Source: CAYSCZ01 sp964429655 (GTDB taxonomy: Bacteria > Bacteroidota > Bacteroidia > Cytophagales > Cyclobacteriaceae). Taken from it: a stretch of 64,000 bases of DNA. The notes below the pieces were generated by a model. The model did no database searches and was not told the origin of the DNA. It saw only the letters and a list, made by a program, of their open reading frames with translations. The position numbers and the translations under genes are program-made. This document shows positions 58,795 through 64,000 of this stretch, one piece after another. Position 1 is the first letter of the stretch; each line of letters starts with the position of its first letter. The stretch is taken from the NCBI GenBank assembly GCA_964429655.1, contig CAYSCZ010000002.1, positions 79,598 to 143,597 of the forward strand. Reading direction: 5' to 3'.

Positions 58795-61017
58795 GTGAAC
58801 ATTGTTGACGAACAAAATAAAAATGAAGGACTATTTAGTAGTAGCGACATTCTTCAGATACTCCATGCTTGCTCAGTACGGCTGAAGATTGATCTCGATA
58901 GTGCCGTTTTAAAGGATTCAGAATATTTACTAAAACATTATAATGATGAGCAACTTGGTGAGTTTATGAGGGATCTTGCAGAAATGGCCAACGATACAAA
59001 CATAGTTTTTATAAAGAAGGAGGTCTCCCGAAAAGATTTTGAGTTATTCGTAGAGAACTTCGATAATCCAATGGTACTATTTCTAAGGATTGAAAACCAT
59101 TTCATACCCGCCATCATTGATACCAATAGTAAAAAATATAAGGAAATAGAGATTCTGTATCATGATCATAGCAAAACCCTGGATTTTAAAGATATCTCTG
59201 AAGACCAAATCATTAGAAATGAGAAGGGTGAGATAATTTTTCTTTCTGTTTTTGCTTATGAAAGCGTGGTTGGCAGTCAAATGCATTTTGGTGAAGGCGA
59301 AGAGAATACAAAACTAACCCCAATTATTCGTCTCTTTCGATTATTAAGCGCAGAAAAAAAGGACATTTTTTACGTTTATGTCTATGCTTTTATCATAGGG
59401 ATTACCAGTTTGATACTTCCATTAGGCATTCAGGCCGCCATTGAATTAATTTCCGGTGGGGTTTTCTTCAGTTCAATATACTTTCTTGTTGCGATCATCA
59501 TAATCGCTGTTCTCGGTTCAGGCATCATGCAGGTACTTCAAATAACGATAGTGGAATCACTTCAAAGAAGGGTTTTTACTAAAGCAGCGTTTGAATTTGC
59601 TTACAGAGTGCCAAGAATCAAAATGGAAGCCGTACTTCATCTTCATTTCCCTGAATTAATGAACAGGTTTTTCGATGTGCTAACCATTCAAAAAGGGTTG
59701 CCAAAATTATTGATAGACCTTTCCACTGGTGTCATCCAGATTGGTTTTGGTTTACTGCTTCTATCATTCTATCATCCATTTTTTGTTTTCTTTGGGCTGG
59801 CATTGATTACCATCCTATTCTTGATTTTCTATACCACCGGTCCTATTGGGTTAGAATCCTCAATTGTAGAATCGAAGTATAAGTATAAAGCTGTTTACTG
59901 GTTGGAGGAATTGGCGCGGGCGCTTTACAGTTTCAAGCTTTCAGGTACTACAGACCTGCCGCTAAAAAGAACAGACTATTATGTAAATAACTATTTGAAA
60001 AACCGAAGGAAACATTTTCGTGTGCTAATATTCCAATATTCTTATGTTTTATTGTTTAAAGCGATAATTACTGCAGGTTTGTTAATTATCGGAACTAAAT
60101 TGGTCGTAGATAGGGAAATCACTTTGGGGCAGTTTGTTGCCAGTGAAGTTATCATAATTCTAATCCTGAATTCTGTAGAAAAAATAATTGCTTATATGGA
60201 TGTCGTCTATGATATGCTTACCGCTGTTGATAAGATAGCCCACGTAACCGATCTGCCGCTGGAAAAAACCGGTGGAATGGATATACCACTTCATACCCAG
60301 GAAGGTCTATCGATACGCGTTAGGAACTTATCATTTACTTACGCGGAAAATAAATTTCCTTCCATTAAAAATATCAACCTGGATATAGAAAAGGGTGAGC
60401 GTATATGCGTTAGTGGTGTGGGAGGATCAGGCAAAACCAGTTTGATAAACGCTATGTCAGGTATGTACACAAAATACGAAGGTTCAGTTACTTATAATAA
60501 ATATTCAATAAGAGACCTTGATATAGTGCACTTAAGAGACAGGATAGGTAAGAATGTATCAGCAGAAGATATTTTTGAGGGTACAATTTTAGACAATATA
60601 TTGGTTGGGAAGCCCTTTCTAGAGGAGTCCGAAGCCATAGATGCTTTAGAATTTGTTGGGTTGCTGGACCGAGTTAGCAGTTTCCCTGACGGATTACAAA
60701 CCAAGATGCTCGGTACAGGAAAAGGCTATTCAGAAACATTTATTCAAAAAATTATCCTGGCAAGGTGCCTGGCAAAAAAACCCAATGTGTTAATATTAAA
60801 TGATTTCTTTGATAGTTTTTCTAAAAATGAACGTATTGAATTAATCCAAAGACTAACCCATGATGATCAAAAATGGACATTAATCGTAGTATCTAATGAC
60901 CCAATAATTATGGGGGCATGCGATCGTGTAATCTATCTGGACAAGGGAGAGATCATTGAAGACGGTCCGTTTAATAAAATAATTAACAATGCATTGATTG
61001 TTGAAAATATAAGCTAG
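58795..61017 (+). CDS. ABC transporter (HlyB/LapB-like) with degenerate ATPase domain
   Basis: 740 residues, GTG start. Residues 1-165 look like a peptidase-dead C39-like domain (MVLFLRIENHFIPAIIDTNS at about 98-117), as in HlyB-type type I secretion. About five or six membrane segments follow (195-470). The ATPase domain (510-735) has an intact Walker A GVGGSGKT at 541-548, but Ser589 replaces the Q-loop Gln, YSETF (645-649) replaces LSGGQ, Asn669-Asp670 replace the Walker B Asp-Glu, and Asn701 replaces the H-loop His. A pseudo-ATPase or a strongly altered family is implied. One base before the HlyD gene. Confidence 0.88.
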   Translation: MNIVDEQNKNEGLFSSSDILQILHACSVRLKIDLDSAVLKDSEYLLKHYNDEQLGEFMRDLAEMANDTNIVFIKKEVSRKDFELFVENFDNPMVLFLRIENHFIPAIIDTNSKKYKEIEILYHDHSKTLDFKDISEDQIIRNEKGEIIFLSVFAYESVVGSQMHFGEGEENTKLTPIIRLFRLLSAEKKDIFYVYVYAFIIGITSLILPLGIQAAIELISGGVFFSSIYFLVAIIIIAVLGSGIMQVLQITIVESLQRRVFTKAAFEFAYRVPRIKMEAVLHLHFPELMNRFFDVLTIQKGLPKLLIDLSTGVIQIGFGLLLLSFYHPFFVFFGLALITILFLIFYTTGPIGLESSIVESKYKYKAVYWLEELARALYSFKLSGTTDLPLKRTDYYVNNYLKNRRKHFRVLIFQYSYVLLFKAIITAGLLIIGTKLVVDREITLGQFVASEVIIILILNSVEKIIAYMDVVYDMLTAVDKIAHVTDLPLEKTGGMDIPLHTQEGLSIRVRNLSFTYAENKFPSIKNINLDIEKGERICVSGVGGSGKTSLINAMSGMYTKYEGSVTYNKYSIRDLDIVHLRDRIGKNVSAEDIFEGTILDNILVGKPFLEESEAIDALEFVGLLDRVSSFPDGLQTKMLGTGKGYSETFIQKIILARCLAKKPNVLILNDFFDSFSKNERIELIQRLTHDDQKWTLIVVSNDPIIMGACDRVIYLDKGEIIEDGPFNKIINNALIVENIS

Positions 61018-61018
61018 T

Positions 61019-62392
61019 ATGTTAAAAATTTCAAGTGATAGTATTGATAACCAATTAGCGGATAAACAGCTTTATTCGCTTAAAATCCTTAAAACCCCGC
61101 ATCTAAGCCTTTATCTGGCCAGGGTTCTGATTGTTATTACTATTATCTTTTTTATTTCCTTATTCCTGCCCTGGCAACAGAACATTCGAGGTAGTGGTAA
61201 AGTAACGGCCCTGAGTCCGGCAAACAGGCCTCAAACGGTTGAGTCTGCAATCCCAGGCAGAATTGTTGAGTGGAAAGTCTCAGAGGGCCAATTTGTAACT
61301 AAAGGAGACACTATACTCCAATTATCGGAGACCAAAGACAAGTACTTTGATCCAAATATCCTCATTCGAATGACCGAACAGATAGAGGCAAAAAAACAGA
61401 GTCTAATCGCAAAAGAATTAAAAAGGGACGCATACAAAAATCAAATCATAGCCCTCAAAGAATCATTAAAAGCTAAGCTAAACCAGGCTGAAAACAAGAT
61501 TAATCAGAGTATTTTAAAGGTTCAGAGTGATAGCATGGACTTAGAGGCAGAAAGAATTAATTATGCCAACGCTGAAAATATTTTTTCCAGAAACAAAGTG
61601 CGGTTTACCTCAGGTAATATCGCTTTGACAAAGTATCAGGAAATGGAGACAAAATACAACATGATCAAGGCTAAGCTGGTTGAGAAGCAAAATAAATATC
61701 ATCAGAGCATTAACGGCTTAACGATAGCCCGTACGAACCTGGCAGCTATTCAAGCCGACTACTCAGAAAAGATAAGCAAAGTAAATTCGGACCTCCAGGA
61801 AACGCTCTCTGTTATTAATGAAACACGCGGATCTATTGCTAAACTTGAAAATGAATACAGTAACATCGAGGTTCGTAGAGATCAATATCATTTGTTAGTG
61901 CCTCGATCAGGATATGTTGTCAAGGCTTTAAAAGCCGGTATTGGAGAGACCATCAAAGAAGGTGAAGCAGTGGCTACCATACAACCTGAAAACCCTGACC
62001 TGGCCGTAGAGATGTATGTGCGGGTGATGGATGTGCCTTTATTGAGTAAAGGTAGAAAAGTTAGAATACAATTTGATGGATGGCCGGCACTGCAATTTTC
62101 AGGTTGGCCCAGTGTATCTGTTGGTACTTTTGGAGGAGAGGTGAAGGTGATTGACAGGGTAAATAATGGGAATGGTTTATTTCGAATACTGGTAACCCCT
62201 GATCCGGAGGATGATCCCTGGCCTAAACAGTTAAGACTTGGTTCCGGCACCAAAGGATGGGTCATGTTAGAAAACGTTCATGTCTGGTATGAGATATGGC
62301 GTCAACTAAACGGATTCCCGCCTAGCCTTTATGCAGAACCCACTGATGAGATGGTGAAAGAAACACCTAAAAATAAGATAAAGATTAAATGA
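61019..62392 (+). CDS. HlyD family membrane fusion protein
   Basis: 457 residues. One membrane segment near 34-51 (ARVLIVITIIFFISLFLP), then a biotinyl-like half (PGRIVEWKVSEGQFVTKGDT), a long coiled coil (about 115-290) and the second half (VPRSGYVVKALKAGIGETIK). It bridges the ABC protein to the TolC channel. It overlaps the TolC gene by four bases (ATGA). Length is normal for type I secretion adaptors. Confidence 0.92.
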   Translation: MLKISSDSIDNQLADKQLYSLKILKTPHLSLYLARVLIVITIIFFISLFLPWQQNIRGSGKVTALSPANRPQTVESAIPGRIVEWKVSEGQFVTKGDTILQLSETKDKYFDPNILIRMTEQIEAKKQSLIAKELKRDAYKNQIIALKESLKAKLNQAENKINQSILKVQSDSMDLEAERINYANAENIFSRNKVRFTSGNIALTKYQEMETKYNMIKAKLVEKQNKYHQSINGLTIARTNLAAIQADYSEKISKVNSDLQETLSVINETRGSIAKLENEYSNIEVRRDQYHLLVPRSGYVVKALKAGIGETIKEGEAVATIQPENPDLAVEMYVRVMDVPLLSKGRKVRIQFDGWPALQFSGWPSVSVGTFGGEVKVIDRVNNGNGLFRILVTPDPEDDPWPKQLRLGSGTKGWVMLENVHVWYEIWRQLNGFPPSLYAEPTDEMVKETPKNKIKIK

Positions 62393-63828
62393 TCGTAAGA
62401 ATTTCTTTATTCCTGGGCATCATTTTTTTTTCCCCGAGGTCATTTGCCCAGAATGATTCTACCACTAATGTGCTGGGTTTGGAAGATTACATGCAGATTG
62501 TACTGAATAATCATCCCATTGTAAAGCAAGCATATTTGATTACAGAATCGGCAAATGCCGGAATAACTGAAGCCAGAGGACACTTTGATCCAAAGGTGAC
62601 CCTGAACTACGATATCAAAAACTTCAAAGACACGGAATATTTTGACATCCTTAACGCCACCCTAAAAGTCGGCACCTGGTTTCCCATTGATCCTAAAATT
62701 TCCCTGGACCGTAACCAGGGTGATTTTCTAAACCCGGAGCGTAGCATCCCTAACTCAAACGATGACAGGCAAGTCTCTGCTGGATTTTCTATACCCCTTG
62801 GAAAAGGCCTGTTCATAGATCAACGCAGACTGGCACTTAAACAAGCCAAGATTTATTTGGATGTGGCGGAAGCTGAAAGAATAAAATTGATCAATAAAAC
62901 GCTCTTAAAATCAATAAAGAACTACTGGGATTGGTCTGTCTCTTTTAAAACATTCATTTTACTGGAACAAAGCGTAGCTATTGCTGAAGAATTATTTGAT
63001 CGCGTACTAATAGACTATGAATATGGGGAAGTAGCAGTTATTGATACCATTCAAGCGAAAATTACTTATCAAACGCGGTTAGCTGATCTGGAAAAGGCAA
63101 AGTTCAACTTACGAAATAGGGCATTGCAGTTAGCTACTAACCTTTGGACTCAAGAAGAAAAACCGTTGGAATTAAAAGAAACAACCATTCCTGACACACT
63201 TGCCAGTTTTGGGCTTATCCCCACAGAGCAGGATGTTCAAAATATGATCGAATGGGCGCTGCGATTCCATCCTGATTTGCAAAAATTAAACTTCAAGATT
63301 GATCAGCTGGAGGTTGAAAATACCTGGAACCGGGAAGCCTTAAAACCTCAGGTAGACCTTAGTTATTCTTTTATTGACGCTCCCATAACACCCTTCGGAG
63401 AAACGAATGGCCCTTCGTTCAATGAAAACTATAAGCTTGGCTTAGATTTTTCATTCCCCATATTGTTAAGAAAAGAGCGGGGAAAACTTCAGAAGACAGC
63501 TTTGAAAATTCAAAGTAATAATTTAAAAGTGGATCATACCGCATTGAAAATTAAGAATAATATTCTGGCAAAATATGCCGAAATACAGATGTCCAGTAAC
63601 CTCTCCCAACAATATCAAGCAATGGCTCAAAATTACAATAGGCTATTGGATGCAGAACTAATTAACCTGGAAACAGGAGAAAGCGATTTATTCAAATTAA
63701 ATATCCAACAGGATAAATACATTAACGCCCAGATTAAATTCTTGGAAAATGAGGTGAAGTTCCAAAAAAACAAAGCCGAGCTGCTTTATGAGTCCGGCTT
63801 GCCTTTTTTAGACTTTAATGAGCTTTAA
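62389..63828 (+). CDS. TolC family outer membrane channel
   Basis: 479 residues. Signal peptide VRISLFLGIIFFSPRSFAQ. Two repeats of coiled helices (NHPIVKQAYLITESANAGIT near residue 42; FHPDLQKLNFKIDQLEVENT near residue 300). Third gene of the cassette after ABC and HlyD; together these three parts make a complete type I secretion or export apparatus. Not closely similar to the TolC at 46209 in the parts I compared. Confidence 0.92.
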   Translation: MIVRISLFLGIIFFSPRSFAQNDSTTNVLGLEDYMQIVLNNHPIVKQAYLITESANAGITEARGHFDPKVTLNYDIKNFKDTEYFDILNATLKVGTWFPIDPKISLDRNQGDFLNPERSIPNSNDDRQVSAGFSIPLGKGLFIDQRRLALKQAKIYLDVAEAERIKLINKTLLKSIKNYWDWSVSFKTFILLEQSVAIAEELFDRVLIDYEYGEVAVIDTIQAKITYQTRLADLEKAKFNLRNRALQLATNLWTQEEKPLELKETTIPDTLASFGLIPTEQDVQNMIEWALRFHPDLQKLNFKIDQLEVENTWNREALKPQVDLSYSFIDAPITPFGETNGPSFNENYKLGLDFSFPILLRKERGKLQKTALKIQSNNLKVDHTALKIKNNILAKYAEIQMSSNLSQQYQAMAQNYNRLLDAELINLETGESDLFKLNIQQDKYINAQIKFLENEVKFQKNKAELLYESGLPFLDFNEL

Positions 63829-64000
63829 GGAAATATTTTGACACATGGAATTAAGAATAAATAAATAGATTCTAAAAAATTCCTTGTTGCGTTCCCATTG
63901 GATAGGAAGATAAGCGCTGAATCCGTTAAGGACGAATAAGTCATCAATTATCCCAGATTTGTCATTGGAATTTTGTCATGAAGGGTTAAAGCCCAAAAAA
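63829..64000. other. Right-edge region without a gene
   Basis: 172 bases after the TolC stop. No open frame of useful length begins here on either strand and no terminator is evident. A 17-codon minus-strand frame is open to the right edge but too short to call. Confidence 0.6.

Noticed and set aside
63946..64000. Short minus-strand frame open at the right edge as the end of a transposase
   Set aside because: Only 17 codons are visible; no terminal repeats or motif can be seen.
1..64000. CRISPR arrays, insertion sequences, prophage, rRNA genes
   Set aside because: No regularly spaced repeats, transposase frames, phage genes or rRNA sequences were found on reading through the window.

Overview
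The window reads as chromosomal DNA of a Bacteroidota bacterium, most likely of the Cytophagales (Fulvivirga/Marivirga-like; the order is inference, the phylum is well supported). The evidence is: promoters with a TTG / TAnnTTTG pattern rather than -35/-10 boxes, no consistent Shine-Dalgarno sequences, zinc-free forms of S4, S14 and L36, an N-terminally extended L22, a DUF3467 gene directly after rpoC, AT-rich DNA, and many lipoproteins with Bacteroidota-style signal peptides.

Positions 1-29600, all on the minus strand, form one continuous block of transcription and translation genes. Read in the direction of transcription: tRNA-Tyr, tRNA-Gly, tRNA-Thr, tuf, tRNA-Trp, secE, nusG, rplKAJL, rpoBC, a DUF3467 gene, rpsL-rpsG-fusA-rpsJ, then the S10/spc/alpha cluster from rplC to rpoA, which is cut by the left edge. 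Four promoters matching the Bacteroidota consensus (before tRNA-Tyr, tRNA-Trp, rpsL and rplC) and a weaker one before rpsH divide the block into transcription units. A terminator closes the str unit after rpsJ and a probable attenuator lies between rplL and rpoB. The five promoters share a C-rich element and a T run directly after the -7 box.

Positions 29700-45400 hold housekeeping and envelope genes on both strands: an M1 aminopeptidase lipoprotein, a biotin carrier protein, pyrH-frr, an operon of ECF sigma factor, anti-sigma-like protein, gmk and nadD, a four-gene glycosyltransferase/FkbM-like cluster, ahcY, birA, rsfS-ftsH and an LpxH-like hydrolase followed by a secreted protein of unknown function.

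Positions 46200-63830 are the accessory part. A tripartite exporter (adaptor, MacB-type ATPase, TolC) that lacks its permease lies divergent to a sigma-54 response regulator and histidine kinase. The kinase gene is followed by a translationally coupled pair: a MurG-like glycosyltransferase and a protein with protein-kinase-like catalytic residues that I believe is undescribed. Then come rdgB, two FKBP lipoproteins and an NrnA-like phosphoesterase (minus strand), and finally a plus-strand TetR / ABC / HlyD / TolC cassette whose ABC ATPase domain keeps Walker A but has lost the Q-loop Gln, the LSGGQ signature, the Walker B Asp-Glu and the H-loop His. No rRNA genes, insertion sequences, prophage or CRISPR arrays were seen. 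The only stretch of more than 300 bases without a recognised gene is 49582-50004, described below.
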